A stretch of 64,000 bases of DNA from contig QAKI01000007.1 of assembly GCA_003343905.1 (NCBI GenBank), positions 27,357 to 91,356 of the forward strand. The letters run 5' to 3'. The notes under the pieces are model-generated. The model made no database searches, was not told where the DNA came from, and saw only the letters and a program-made list of their open reading frames with translations. The DNA comes from Subdoligranulum variabile. GTDB lineage: Bacteria > Bacillota > Clostridia > Oscillospirales > Ruminococcaceae. This document shows, piece by piece, positions 8,573 through 16,855 of the stretch (position 1 is its first letter; the number at the start of each line of letters is the position of its first letter). The position numbers and the translations under genes are program-made.

Positions 8573-8689
8573 ACCCCTCCGTCTGCTTCGCAGACACCTC
8601 CCCTGGGAGGGGAGGCTTTACTCTACTGCCCGTCAAAGGCTCCCCTTATAGGGGAGCTGGATGCGCCCGCAGGGCGCAGACTGAGGGGT
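8573..8689 (+). repeat. MITE-like repeat, simple full copy
   Basis: This 117-bp copy shows the basic unit. It has terminal ACCCCTCCGTCTGC and GCAGACTGAGGGGT, a CCTCCCCT/AGGGGAGG hairpin, a short AT-rich middle, a second GGCTCCCCTT/AGGGGAGC hairpin and a CGCCC/GGGCG hairpin. No transposase is encoded, so it would be non-autonomous. Confidence 0.8.
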
Positions 8690-8726
8690 CCGTTAAAAAG
8701 CAGCGCACCGTTTGCCGGAAAATTTT

Positions 8727-8759
8727 ACCCCTTCGTCTGCCTTCGGCAGACACCTCCCA
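8727..8759 (+). repeat. Truncated end of the MITE-like repeat
   Basis: ACCCCTTCGTCTGC followed by the GCAGACACCTCCC block is one end only. It lies 43 bases ahead of the capsid gene and contributes to its leader. Confidence 0.6.
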
Positions 8760-8801
8760 CACAGACGTATCACACAACACACACAACAGAAAGGAGCCAC
8801 T

Positions 8802-9656
8802 ATGGCAGACATCATCACCAAACTTTCCGATTTGATCGATCCTGAAGTCATGGGCGATATGGTATCGGCCCGCATCCCCAAAAAGCTGCGGGTCGCGCCC
8901 TTCGCCAAGATCGACGATACCCTCGCGGGCGTCCCCGGCGATACCATCACCGTGCCCGCCTACACCTACATCGGCGACGCCGCCGACGTGGCCGAGGGCG
9001 GCGAGGTCGCCATTGAAAAAATGACCACCTCCACCCGCAAGGCCACCATCAAAAAGGCCATGAAGGGCATCGGACTGACCGACGAAGCCGTGCTTTCGGG
9101 CTACGGCAACCCTGTGGGCGAAGCCAACACCCAGTTGGCGCTGGCCATCGCCGCCAAGATCGACAGCGACTGCATGGACGCCCTGCAGACCGCGACCCTG
9201 ACCTACGACGGTTCCGCCGCCAACATCGGCTACAACGCCATCGTGGACGCCGTGGACCTGTTCGAGGAAGAAATGGGCTGCTCCGACAAGGTGCTGTTCG
9301 TCCACCCCAAGCAGGTCACCCAACTGCGCAAGGATCCCGACTTCCTCAGCGCCGACAAGTATGCGTCCGGCGTCAGCCTGACCGGCGAGATCGGCATGAT
9401 CGCGGGCTGCCGTCTGGTGCCCAGCAAGAAGGTCCCGCTGGAGGAGGGCGTCTACACCTGCCCCATCGTCAAGCTGGAAGCCGACCCCGAAGTGGACGAC
9501 GAGATCCCCGCCCTGACCATCTACCGCAAGCGCGACGTGAACATCGAGACCGAGCGCAAGCCCAAGACCCGCACCACCGAGATCACCGCCGACGAGTTCT
9601 ATGTGGCGGTGCTTTCCAACGAAGCCAAGGTGGTGCTGGCCAAGTTCAAGGCGTAA
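8802..9656 (+). CDS. Phage major capsid protein (N4-gp56-like)
   Basis: A 284-residue major head protein. The N-terminal part (LIDPEVMGDMVSARIPKKLR, then APFAKIDDTLAGVPGDTITV) and the YGNPVGEANTQLALAIAAKID helix are typical of the N4-gp56/HK97-fold capsid family in Firmicutes siphophages. AAAGGAG lies five bases upstream of ATG 8802. Unlike in many phages, no prohead protease or clear scaffold gene precedes it, and repeat copies occupy the space instead. The head would be built around the portal encoded upstream. Confidence 0.88.
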   Translation: MADIITKLSDLIDPEVMGDMVSARIPKKLRVAPFAKIDDTLAGVPGDTITVPAYTYIGDAADVAEGGEVAIEKMTTSTRKATIKKAMKGIGLTDEAVLSGYGNPVGEANTQLALAIAAKIDSDCMDALQTATLTYDGSAANIGYNAIVDAVDLFEEEMGCSDKVLFVHPKQVTQLRKDPDFLSADKYASGVSLTGEIGMIAGCRLVPSKKVPLEEGVYTCPIVKLEADPEVDDEIPALTIYRKRDVNIETERKPKTRTTEITADEFYVAVLSNEAKVVLAKFKA

Positions 9657-9668
9657 GGGGGGCTGCCC

Positions 9669-10040
9669 ATGCCCGACTACACCTTTTACCGGGAAACCTA
9701 CCTGGGCGAGGACATCCCGGAGGGGGATTTTCCCCGCATGATGCGCCGCGCCCAGGCGGAACTGGAACGTATGCGGGCGGTGTATGCGGTGGCGCCCCGG
9801 CCCGGCATGGAGCCGGACACCGCCTGGGCCATGGCGGCCTGCGCCGTGGCCGACGCGGCCTATGAGTTCGACCAGGAGGACGAAGCCCGCGGCCTGACCG
9901 GCGTGACGGTGGGCAGCGTGAGCGAGACCTACGCCGCCCCGCCGGAACTGTGCGCCACCACGCTGGCCCTGCGAGCCGCCCACTACCGGCACGAAGCCGG
10001 GTACTACCTGCAGATCGGACGGTGGCTGCCCCATGCGTAA
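9669..10040 (+). CDS. Phage head-tail connector protein
   Basis: A 123-residue mostly helical protein directly after the capsid gene, the usual position of the gp6/gp15-type connector that extends the portal ring. It has helix-rich segments (FPRMMRRAQAELERMRAVY; TAWAMAACAVADAAYEFDQE) and an SVSETYA segment, the last commonly seen in such connectors. Its end overlaps the next ORF by eight bases. Assignment rests on position, length and fold-like pattern. Confidence 0.7.
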   Translation: MPDYTFYRETYLGEDIPEGDFPRMMRRAQAELERMRAVYAVAPRPGMEPDTAWAMAACAVADAAYEFDQEDEARGLTGVTVGSVSETYAAPPELCATTLALRAAHYRHEAGYYLQIGRWLPHA

Positions 10041-10440
10041 AAACGGCCTGTTTGCGCGCACCGTCACGCTGTACCACGGCGACGCCGCCGCCCGGCGGGT
10101 GGTGCGCACCGTGCTGCACGGGGTGTACTGGCAGCACGGCCGCCGCCGCGCCCCGGCAGCCGACGGCACCGCCGAGGGGGCCGTCCTGCTGCTGGTGGTG
10201 CCGGAATCCGCCGCCCGCTATGGTACGGACTACACGCTGGAACCCGGCGACCGCCTGTACCCCGGCGAGGGGCCGGAACTGGACTGGGACGGCTGGGCCG
10301 CCTTTGTGCCGGGGGCCGAGCCGCGCGCGGCGGTGGTGCAGTATGTGCTGCCCATGGAACTGCGCGGGCGGCTGCACCATGTGGAAGCGGGCGCCTGGTG
10401 GACCGGCGGCGGTACCGGGGCGCACAGCTTGACGAATTGA
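10033..10440 (+). CDS. Phage head-closure / minor capsid protein
   Basis: A 135-residue strand-rich protein overlapping the connector gene. It has the layout of head-completion (stopper) proteins: TVTLYHGDAAARRVVRTVLH at the start and a GDRLYPGE turn followed by a VVQYVLP strand. Position between connector and tail-terminator genes supports the call. No catalytic motif is expected. Confidence 0.6.
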   Translation: MRKNGLFARTVTLYHGDAAARRVVRTVLHGVYWQHGRRRAPAADGTAEGAVLLLVVPESAARYGTDYTLEPGDRLYPGEGPELDWDGWAAFVPGAEPRAAVVQYVLPMELRGRLHHVEAGAWWTGGGTGAHSLTN

Positions 10441-10476
10441 GGGCGATGTGAGAGTGCAGCGCAACCGGACAGCAGA

Positions 10477-10588
10477 ACCCCTCAGGCCGCTGTGCGGCCA
10501 GCTCCCCTGAGAGGGGAGTCTTTTGAACGGCTGCCGTTTATAAAGCCTCCCCTCCCAGGGGAGGTGTCTGCGAAGCAGACGGAGGGGT
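10477..10588 (-). repeat. MITE-like repeat, reverse orientation
   Basis: ACCCCTCAGGCCGC opens and GCAGACGGAGGGGT closes the copy, with the two family hairpins (AGCTCCCCTGAGAGGGG; CCTCCCCTCCCAGGGGAGG) between. It splits the phage operon between the head-closure and tail-terminator genes. Confidence 0.75.
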
Positions 10589-10628
10589 GGGAACTTTCCG
10601 GGAAATGATTGCGTCGCCCTTTTACGGA

Positions 10629-10708
10629 CCCCGCAGTCTGCGCCTGCGGCGCATCCAGCTCCCCTACAAGGGGAGCCTTTGCGCGGCGGGGTCAAGACCC
10701 CGCCCTAC
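10629..10708 (+). repeat. Half MITE-like copy joined to a GGCGGGGTC palindrome
   Basis: A half unit (ACCCCGCAGTCTGC and the GCTCCCCT/AGGGGAGC hairpin) runs directly into the 25-bp sequence beginning CGGCGGGGTCAAGACC (10684-10708), also found twice near 56.7 kb. The remaining bases to 10801 carry only the AAGGGAGG ribosome site of the next gene. Confidence 0.65.
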
Positions 10709-10801
10709 AGAAAACGGGAATAGGGAAGCAGGCACGGCCTGTTCGCGGCAAGACAAATAACGAAAAAGCGGCGCTCGCCGCCGCGGAAGGGAGGAAGCTC
10801 C

Positions 10802-11248
10802 ATGAACGAAAACGCGCTGGCGGAACTGCTGGCGTTTCTTTCCGGCGCGCCCGCTTTGGCGGGCATCGAACTGCGCGCCGAGGACGCCGGCCCTGCGCCG
10901 GGCACCGGCGGGCTGTGGGCGCAGGGCGTCCGGGTGCTGTCCCGGCGGGAGGACGTGACCGGCGGCGTGACGCTGCGCTGCCGGGCGGAATTCCGGCTGC
11001 GGCTCTGCCTGCCGCTGCCCCCCGGCGACGGGGAACAGGCGGCCCGCAACGCCGGGCGGCTGCTGGCCCTGCAGGGCTGGGTGGCCGCCCAGAGCGCCGC
11101 CCACACGGCCCCGGCCTTCGGCACCGGGCTGCCCGGCACCGAGACCCTGCGCGCCGAGGACGGGCGGCTGGAACGCGCCGACGCGGCCGCCACCGGCCGC
11201 TACAGCGTGCTGCTGCGGGCCGAATACGACTGCGCGCTGCCGGCCTGA
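10802..11248 (+). CDS. Phage tail-terminator / minor capsid-like protein
   Basis: A 148-residue alpha/beta protein in the position of the tail-completion protein. It begins NENALAELLAFLSG, has a strand-helix-strand core (RVLSRREDVTGGVTLRCRAE) and ends in the strand RYSVLLRAEYD, a pattern seen in minor capsid/tail-terminator proteins that end the tail tube against the head. GGGAGG precedes the start. Assignment is mainly by synteny. Confidence 0.65.
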   Translation: MNENALAELLAFLSGAPALAGIELRAEDAGPAPGTGGLWAQGVRVLSRREDVTGGVTLRCRAEFRLRLCLPLPPGDGEQAARNAGRLLALQGWVAAQSAAHTAPAFGTGLPGTETLRAEDGRLERADAAATGRYSVLLRAEYDCALPA

Positions 11249-11313
11249 CGGGCACGGCGCGGGCAAACCCGGCGGGGGCGCTGGCCCCCGCCTTATACAA
11301 GGAGGAACACTGC

Positions 11314-11790
11314 ATGAAGATCCAACGCAAATTTATGGCCCACTACCTCAACGCGGGCTTCGCCGCGGGCGAGGCGGAATATGTCCGCCTGGGCCGCGAC
11401 CTGGAAGAATACGCCCCCGAACTCAACGCCAATGTGGAGAAAAAGACCAACATCCTCGGCCAGACTTCGGTCGTCATCGACAGCTACGAAAAACAGGGCG
11501 AGGTGACCCCCTTCTACGCCGAAGCGGGCGACCCCCTGTTTGAAAAGCTCCAGGCCATCCTGGACGGGGACCTGGTGCTGGACGACCTGCGGACCGACAT
11601 CGTGGAAGTCAAACTCTGGGACGAGAGCGCCGGGGCCTATCCCGCCGTGAAAGAGGAATGTTATGTCGAGATCGTCAGCTACGGCGGCGATACCACCGGC
11701 TACCAGATCCCCTTCAACATCCACTACACGGGCGTCAAGACCAAGGGCACCTTTGACCCGGCCACCAGCACCTTCACCCCGGCGGCCTGA
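11314..11790 (+). CDS. Phage major tail (tube) protein
   Basis: A 158-residue beta-rich protein placed where the tail tube subunit is expected. It contains an acidic middle (DLEEYAPELNANVEKKTNIL), then TSVVIDSYEKQGEVTPFYAE and the C-terminal strands GYQIPFNIHYTGVKTKGTFD. These are like the gp17-type tail tube fold of Firmicutes siphophages. ATG 11314 has AAGGAGG eight bases upstream. It precedes the two tail-chaperone genes and the tape measure gene, the standard order. Confidence 0.82.
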   Translation: MKIQRKFMAHYLNAGFAAGEAEYVRLGRDLEEYAPELNANVEKKTNILGQTSVVIDSYEKQGEVTPFYAEAGDPLFEKLQAILDGDLVLDDLRTDIVEVKLWDESAGAYPAVKEECYVEIVSYGGDTTGYQIPFNIHYTGVKTKGTFDPATSTFTPAA

Positions 11791-11810
11791 GCGGACAGGG
11801 AGGTGCGACC

Positions 11811-12263
11811 ATGCAACAACTGACCATCGACACCGGCGTGGAGGAATTCTGCATCAACGGCCGGGGCGTGCTGCGCTTCAACCCCGCGGACCCCAACCTC
11901 TACCACCGCTTTTTTGACGCGGGCCGGGAACTGGAAGCCCTGGACAAAGAACTGGAACGCCGCGCCGCCGAACTGCCCGAAGGCCCCGCGGGGGCCGAAG
12001 CCGGGCTGGCCCTGCTGGCCGAGTACGACGCGCGCATCAAGGCGCTGCTGGGCGGCGTCTTTGGGCCGGAAAACGACTTTGACGCGGTGCTGGGCGGTGT
12101 GAACCTGGCCGGGGCCGCGGCCAACGGCAAGCGGGTGGTGCAAAACCTGCTGGAAGCCCTGACCCCCATTCTGCAGCAGGGCGCGCAGCGCCATCTGGAA
12201 GCCCGCGCCGCTGCCGCCGAAGCCGGGGCCGCCGCGGCCCGCGCCGCCCGGGGCGCGGTATGA
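11811..12263 (+). CDS. Phage tail assembly chaperone (gpG-like)
   Basis: A 150-residue protein with the N-terminal strand region ELTIDTGVEEF-like (QLTIDTGVEEFCINGRGVLR) and a helical C-terminal half rich in alanine and glutamate. It lies between the tube and tape measure genes and overlaps the following Gp15 gene by four bases (ATGA), as chaperone pairs do. Such proteins coat the tape measure during tube assembly. Confidence 0.7.
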   Translation: MQQLTIDTGVEEFCINGRGVLRFNPADPNLYHRFFDAGRELEALDKELERRAAELPEGPAGAEAGLALLAEYDARIKALLGGVFGPENDFDAVLGGVNLAGAAANGKRVVQNLLEALTPILQQGAQRHLEARAAAAEAGAAAARAARGAV

Positions 12264-12847
12264 CCGGGGCCTGGGGCCTGCCCATGCGGGCCGAGATCGA
12301 GGACCGGGTCTATGAGATCCGCACCGACTACCGGGACATTCTGGAACTGCTGCGCTGGCTGGACGGCGACGCCGCGCCGGAACTGGACCGGGGCGAGCGG
12401 TGGTATGTCGCCATGCGGCTGTTCTACCCGGACTTTGCCGCCATGCCCCGGCAGGACTGGCCGGCGGCCACCCGCTTTCTGGCGGAGTTCCTGGCGGCGG
12501 GCCGCCCCGAACCCGCCAGCCCCGGCCCCCGCCTGATGGACTGGCAGCAGGACGCGCCGCTGATCGCCGCGGGCATCGCCGGGGCGTCCGGGCAGGACGT
12601 GCGGGCGCTGCCCTACCTGCACTGGTGGAGCTTTCTGGGCTGGTTCGACGCCATCGGGGAGGGGACCTTCGCCACGGTGGTGGCGATCCGGGACAAGCTG
12701 CGCCGCGGCAAAAAACTGGAACCCTGGGAGCTGGACTTTTACCGCGCCCACCGGGCCGCCGTGGACCTGCGCCCGGCCCCCGACCCTGACGCTGACGCCG
12801 AGAAGCAGCGGCTTCTGGCAAAGCTGGAACCGGGGCGGCCCGCTTGA
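12260..12847 (+). CDS. Bacteriophage Gp15-family protein (second tail chaperone)
   Basis: A 195-residue protein with the strongest family signature of the module: YLHWWSFLGWFDAIGEGTFA, then IRDKLRRGKKLEPWELDFYR, which is diagnostic of the Gp15 family. Members lie just upstream of the tape measure gene in siphophages and probably act as the extended tail chaperone. It overlaps the preceding gene by four bases, indicating coupling or an old programmed frameshift arrangement. Confidence 0.85.
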   Translation: MTGAWGLPMRAEIEDRVYEIRTDYRDILELLRWLDGDAAPELDRGERWYVAMRLFYPDFAAMPRQDWPAATRFLAEFLAAGRPEPASPGPRLMDWQQDAPLIAAGIAGASGQDVRALPYLHWWSFLGWFDAIGEGTFATVVAIRDKLRRGKKLEPWELDFYRAHRAAVDLRPAPDPDADAEKQRLLAKLEPGRPA

Positions 12848-12894
12848 CGGCGCGCGGGGGAGTGCCCCCACATCCATAAGAGAGGAGGAAAACA

Positions 12895-14610
12895 TTGGCA
12901 CAAGAGATCGTGCTGGAAACGGGCGGCGGGCTGAAAGCCGCGGGCGGGGACCTGGAAGGCGCCCTGAACGCCATGGCCGCCGCCCTGCAAAATCTGGGCG
13001 ACGCGGGCGGGCAGGCCCGCAAGGTGCTGGACGATCTGCGCAAAAGCCTGCGCAGCGCCGCCGCCGAGGGCGCCAGGACCGCCCGCACGCTGGCAAAATT
13101 CGACGAGATCGAGCGTCTGGCCGCGCCCGAAGCCGCCAAGGGCAGCGGCGGCAGCAAGGGCAGCAGCGGCAAAGGCGGCGGCAAGAAGGGCGGCGCAAAG
13201 GACACCGCCGCCGAAGCGGAGGAACAGGTCAGCCTGTGGCAGCGGATGCTGGACACGCTGCGCGGGCTGTGGGCGCAGTTCTGGGCCTACCTGCAAACTT
13301 ACTACGCCCCGGCCATCGCCGCGTGGCAGGCGGCCTGGGGCCAGATGAAGGCCGCGGCCGCCGCCGTGTGGGGCCCGCTGCGCGCCGCCGTGCTGGAACT
13401 GTGGCAGGGCACGCTGGCCCCGCTGGCCCAATATCTGGCGACCGTGTTCCTGCCGGGGGTGGCGAACAGCTTTTCGCAGGCGTTCGCGCCCATCGTGGGC
13501 GGCGCGGTGCAGACGGCCCTGACCGTGCTGGGCGGGGCTTTCGAGTGGTTCTGCGGCCTTGTGAGCCAGGCCGTGACGAATGTGGTGCAGCCCGCGCTGG
13601 CGCTGCTGCTGACGGTCTGGCAGGGGCTGATGGGCGGCATCCAGAGCGCCTGGGCCGCCTACGGCCAGCCGCTGCTGGACGGCGTGGTGCTGGCGTTCCA
13701 AAATCTGGCCGCGCTGCTCACCACCCTGTGGACCGGGACCATCCAGCCCGTGCTGGCAGCCCTCATCGAGCGGCTGGGCGCGCTGTGGTCCCAAAGCCTG
13801 GAACCCCTGTGGCAGCAGCTCACGCTGGCGCTGGGAGCCGTGGCGAATCTGGTGCTGGCGCTGTGGAATAACGCCCTGGCCCCGCTGGCAAACTGGCTGG
13901 CCGCCACCTTCGGGCCGGTGTTCAGCCAGGTGTTCCTGGCTGTGACTTCGGCGGTGTCCACGGCGGCGGGCATCGTCAGCGGGGCCGTCACCGCCCTGCT
14001 GGCGCTGCTGCGCGGGCTGGCGGATTTCGTCACCGGCGTGCTGCAAGGCGACTGGACCGCCGCCTGGAACGCCATCGCGGACACCGTGCGCACCGTCTGG
14101 CAGACCATCACCGCCACCGTGCAGAACGCCGTGAACGGCATCCGCGGCTTTGTGCAGGATCTGGCCGGGGCCGCGCAGTCGCTGATCAGCGACATCCTGT
14201 CGGGCCTGTCGAGCGTAGGGCAGGCGGCTTCGGGGGCCATCGCCTCGGCCGGGCGGTGGCTGACGGGCCGCAGCGCCGCCCCGGCGCTGGCCTACGCCCG
14301 CAGCGTGCCGGTGCCCGCGCTGGCCGCGGGCGCGGTCATCCCGCCCAACCGCCAGTTTTTGGCGCTGCTGGGCGACCAGCGCCACGGCACCAACGTGGAA
14401 GCGCCGCTGGCGACCATCCAGCAGGCGGTGGCCGCCGTCATGGCCGACTGGCAGGAGGGCCAGATGGCCGGGTTCGAGCGGCTGGCCGCCCTGCTGGGCG
14501 ACATCCTGCAGGCCGTCTACGGCATCGAGCTCACCGACGAGATGGTGGGCCGCGCCGCCCGCCGCTGGACCCAGAAACAAAACCTGCTGACGGGAGGTGC
14601 GCCGGTATGA
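12895..14610 (+). CDS. Phage tape measure protein
   Basis: This 571-residue protein would set tail length. It has an N-terminal helical part, a Gly/Lys/Ser linker (about residues 83-103), and a long hydrophobic repeat region with regularly spaced tryptophans (LWQ, LWS, AWNAI). The helical region with recurring LTTVW-like units is typical of tape measure proteins. The TTG start at 12895 follows GAGGAGG. By the usual 1.5 angstrom per residue rule the tail would be short, near 80 nm; this is an estimate only. Confidence 0.85.
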   Translation: MAQEIVLETGGGLKAAGGDLEGALNAMAAALQNLGDAGGQARKVLDDLRKSLRSAAAEGARTARTLAKFDEIERLAAPEAAKGSGGSKGSSGKGGGKKGGAKDTAAEAEEQVSLWQRMLDTLRGLWAQFWAYLQTYYAPAIAAWQAAWGQMKAAAAAVWGPLRAAVLELWQGTLAPLAQYLATVFLPGVANSFSQAFAPIVGGAVQTALTVLGGAFEWFCGLVSQAVTNVVQPALALLLTVWQGLMGGIQSAWAAYGQPLLDGVVLAFQNLAALLTTLWTGTIQPVLAALIERLGALWSQSLEPLWQQLTLALGAVANLVLALWNNALAPLANWLAATFGPVFSQVFLAVTSAVSTAAGIVSGAVTALLALLRGLADFVTGVLQGDWTAAWNAIADTVRTVWQTITATVQNAVNGIRGFVQDLAGAAQSLISDILSGLSSVGQAASGAIASAGRWLTGRSAAPALAYARSVPVPALAAGAVIPPNRQFLALLGDQRHGTNVEAPLATIQQAVAAVMADWQEGQMAGFERLAALLGDILQAVYGIELTDEMVGRAARRWTQKQNLLTGGAPV

Positions 14611-14978
14611 CCCTGACCGACCTGTTTAAGATCGACGGCCAGCCGATGTACGCCCCCGACGCCGGGGTGGAGCCCAGCTACGCCGACCTGGACGCCGCCG
14701 ACTCCGGCCGGGACGAGAGCGGCGTCATGCACCGCGCCGTGGTGCGGGAAAAAGTCGCCACCTGGCCCTTCCAGTACAGCGCCCTTACCGACGCGGAGTA
14801 CGCCTATCTGATCGGGCTGTTCGCGGGCAAGGCAACCTTCGCGTTCACCCATCCGAAGGCCGGTTCCTCCCGCGAGGTCCAGACCACCACCTGCTATTGC
14901 AGCAACTACAGCATCGCCTGGCGCAGCGCCCGCGACGGCCGGTGGCGCAACCTGAAATTCAACATCATCGAATGCTAA
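14607..14978 (+). CDS. Phage minor tail protein (DUF6711-like), 123 residues
   Basis: The ORF overlaps the tape measure stop by four bases (ATGA). It begins LTDLFKIDGQPMYAPDAGVE and ends with a strand-rich part (CYCSNYSIAWRSARDGRWRN, LKFNIIEC). Similar short proteins lie after the tape measure in Firmicutes siphophages and are probably distal tail or tail-tip parts. The assignment rests on synteny and general resemblance. Confidence 0.7.
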   Translation: MTLTDLFKIDGQPMYAPDAGVEPSYADLDAADSGRDESGVMHRAVVREKVATWPFQYSALTDAEYAYLIGLFAGKATFAFTHPKAGSSREVQTTTCYCSNYSIAWRSARDGRWRNLKFNIIEC

Positions 14979-14991
14979 AGGGGGGGGAAAA

Positions 14992-16653
14992 ATGATGATC
15001 CGCAATCTGCTGGTGCTGCCCGACGGCACCGAGCTGGGCGCGGGCACGCCGGGGCGCAACGCCCTGCGCAGCCTGCAATGGACCCATACGGTGAACGCGG
15101 GCACCGACCTGACCCCCGGCTCGGCCTGCGCCGACAGCATCGAAGCCGACATCTGGGTGCAGCCCGGCAGCGGGCCGGGCATCGCGGCGGGGGACGCGGT
15201 GACGCTCTACCGCGTGGGCGCGGACGGCGCGCGCACCCGCGCCGGTGTGTTCCTGGCCGAAAAGCCCACCCGCCGCAGCCGCGACCTCTACCACCTGACA
15301 GCCTACGACCCCATGGTCCGCGCCGAACAGGACCTTTCGCCCTGGCTGCGGGAACAGCAGGGCAGCTTTCCTATGACGCTGGACGCGCTGGTACAGGCGG
15401 TGGCTGCGGCCTGCGGGCTGACGGTGGCGAACGCCCTGCCCCGCAACGGGGACTACGCCGTGCGGGCCTTCTACGCCGACGGCCTGACCGGGCGGCAGCT
15501 TTTGCAGTGGGCGGCCCAGGCGGCCGGGTGCTATGTACACTGCAACGACGCGGGCGCGCTGGAATTCGGCTGGTACGCCGACCGCCGCGGCGCGCGGGGG
15601 CTGTACCCCGGCGGCACGCCTGACCCGGCGCTGGGCGCCGCCTGGCCCTACCGGCAGGACGGCCTGACCTATGAGGACTACGCCGCCGCGCCCATCGACA
15701 AGGTGCAGATCCGCCAGAGCGGCAGCGACGTGGGGGTGGTCTGGCCGCCCGACGCTGCCGGGACCAACGCCCTGGTGCTGGAGGGCAACCTGCTGCTCAC
15801 GGCCGAGAGCGCCGCCGCGCTGGAGCCCGTCGCACAGGCCTTGTACGCGGCCGCCCAAAGCTGGCCCGCCTACACGCCCTGCACGGTGCGGGCCTTCGGG
15901 GACTGCCCGCCCGCCGCCGGGGAGCTGCTCTATGTGGACGCGCCCGACGGCCGCCGCCTGACGGTCTGCGTCACCAGCGCCGTCTGCACGGCGGACGGCG
16001 TGCGGCTGGAATCCACCGGCAATCCCCGGCGGGACAGCGTGGCCGCCGTCAACGAAGCGCGGCTCAACCTTACCGGCAAACTGCTGGAGATCCAGGCCGG
16101 CATCGACGGGCTGAACATCAAGGCCGCCGACCTGGCCGGGGATTACACCCAGCTCAACCAGACCGTGGAGGGGCTGTCCCTCACGGTAGTCAAAAACGGC
16201 GAGGTGCGCACCGCCTTTGCGGCGGACAGCGCCAGCGTCACCATCCGCAGCGGCACCATCACCTTTGCGGCCAACACGCTGGTGGTGGACAGCGACAACT
16301 TCCAGCTTACCCAGGGGGGCGACGTGTCCATCACCGGCACCTTCCACGCCACCGACGGCACCTCCCGCGTGGACGTGCAGGACGGCCTGCTGCGCATCTG
16401 GCGCAAACTCAACGACAACACCTGGCGGGAAGCCGCCACGCTGGCGTCGTCGGGCAGCAACGCGGCCATCGGCAACCTGTATCTGCTGGGTCCGGGGGCC
16501 ACCGGCGGCCAGGTGTGGAACATGACGGCGTTTTCCGGCTATGCCGGGGGCGATTTCGCCATTTATAACGCCGCGCAGGAAGCCAAGTTCCAGGTCTACA
16601 TCAACGGCAACGGCGAGGCCGAGGTCTGGGTCAACGGCGTCAAACGATTTTGA
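14992..16653 (+). CDS. Phage tail hub / minor tail protein
   Basis: A 553-residue protein likely to form the tail tip. The first two thirds resemble the Gp37/Gp44-like baseplate hub, with strands, a helix (LTGRQLLQWAAQAAGCYVHC) and a small barrel. The last third (from about residue 345) begins with a helix (NEARLNLTGKLLEIQAGIDG) followed by a prophage-tail endopeptidase-like strand region. It ends in beta repeats (DVSITGTFHATDGTSRVDVQ, then a short glycine-rich tail) typical of the host-contact portion. GGGGGG precedes the start. Receptor binding is inference. Confidence 0.75.
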   Translation: MMIRNLLVLPDGTELGAGTPGRNALRSLQWTHTVNAGTDLTPGSACADSIEADIWVQPGSGPGIAAGDAVTLYRVGADGARTRAGVFLAEKPTRRSRDLYHLTAYDPMVRAEQDLSPWLREQQGSFPMTLDALVQAVAAACGLTVANALPRNGDYAVRAFYADGLTGRQLLQWAAQAAGCYVHCNDAGALEFGWYADRRGARGLYPGGTPDPALGAAWPYRQDGLTYEDYAAAPIDKVQIRQSGSDVGVVWPPDAAGTNALVLEGNLLLTAESAAALEPVAQALYAAAQSWPAYTPCTVRAFGDCPPAAGELLYVDAPDGRRLTVCVTSAVCTADGVRLESTGNPRRDSVAAVNEARLNLTGKLLEIQAGIDGLNIKAADLAGDYTQLNQTVEGLSLTVVKNGEVRTAFAADSASVTIRSGTITFAANTLVVDSDNFQLTQGGDVSITGTFHATDGTSRVDVQDGLLRIWRKLNDNTWREAATLASSGSNAAIGNLYLLGPGATGGQVWNMTAFSGYAGGDFAIYNAAQEAKFQVYINGNGEAEVWVNGVKRF

Positions 16654-16669
16654 ACAGGGGGGAACATCC

Positions 16670-16855
16670 ATGAACGATAACGAAAAAGTGGCGGCCCTGG
16701 TGGACGGCCTGCTGCGGGAGGTCAACGCCTCCTGCCTGCCGCTGGCGGTCCGGGCCCTCGCGCTGGAAAACGTGCTGCTGCGGGTCAACAGCGCCCTGCA
16801 CACGGCTGGCGCGCAGCCGGGCGCCGACGCCCCGGCGGAAGGGGGCGCGGCATGA
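16670..16855 (+). CDS. Small phage protein, 61 residues
   Basis: A short, mostly helical protein (KVAALVDGLLREVNASCLPL) between the tail hub and the lysis genes; the first 45 residues form one or two helices. It overlaps the endopeptidase gene by four bases. Such small ORFs are common before phage lysis cassettes. No function assigned. Confidence 0.65.
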   Translation: MNDNEKVAALVDGLLREVNASCLPLAVRALALENVLLRVNSALHTAGAQPGADAPAEGGAA

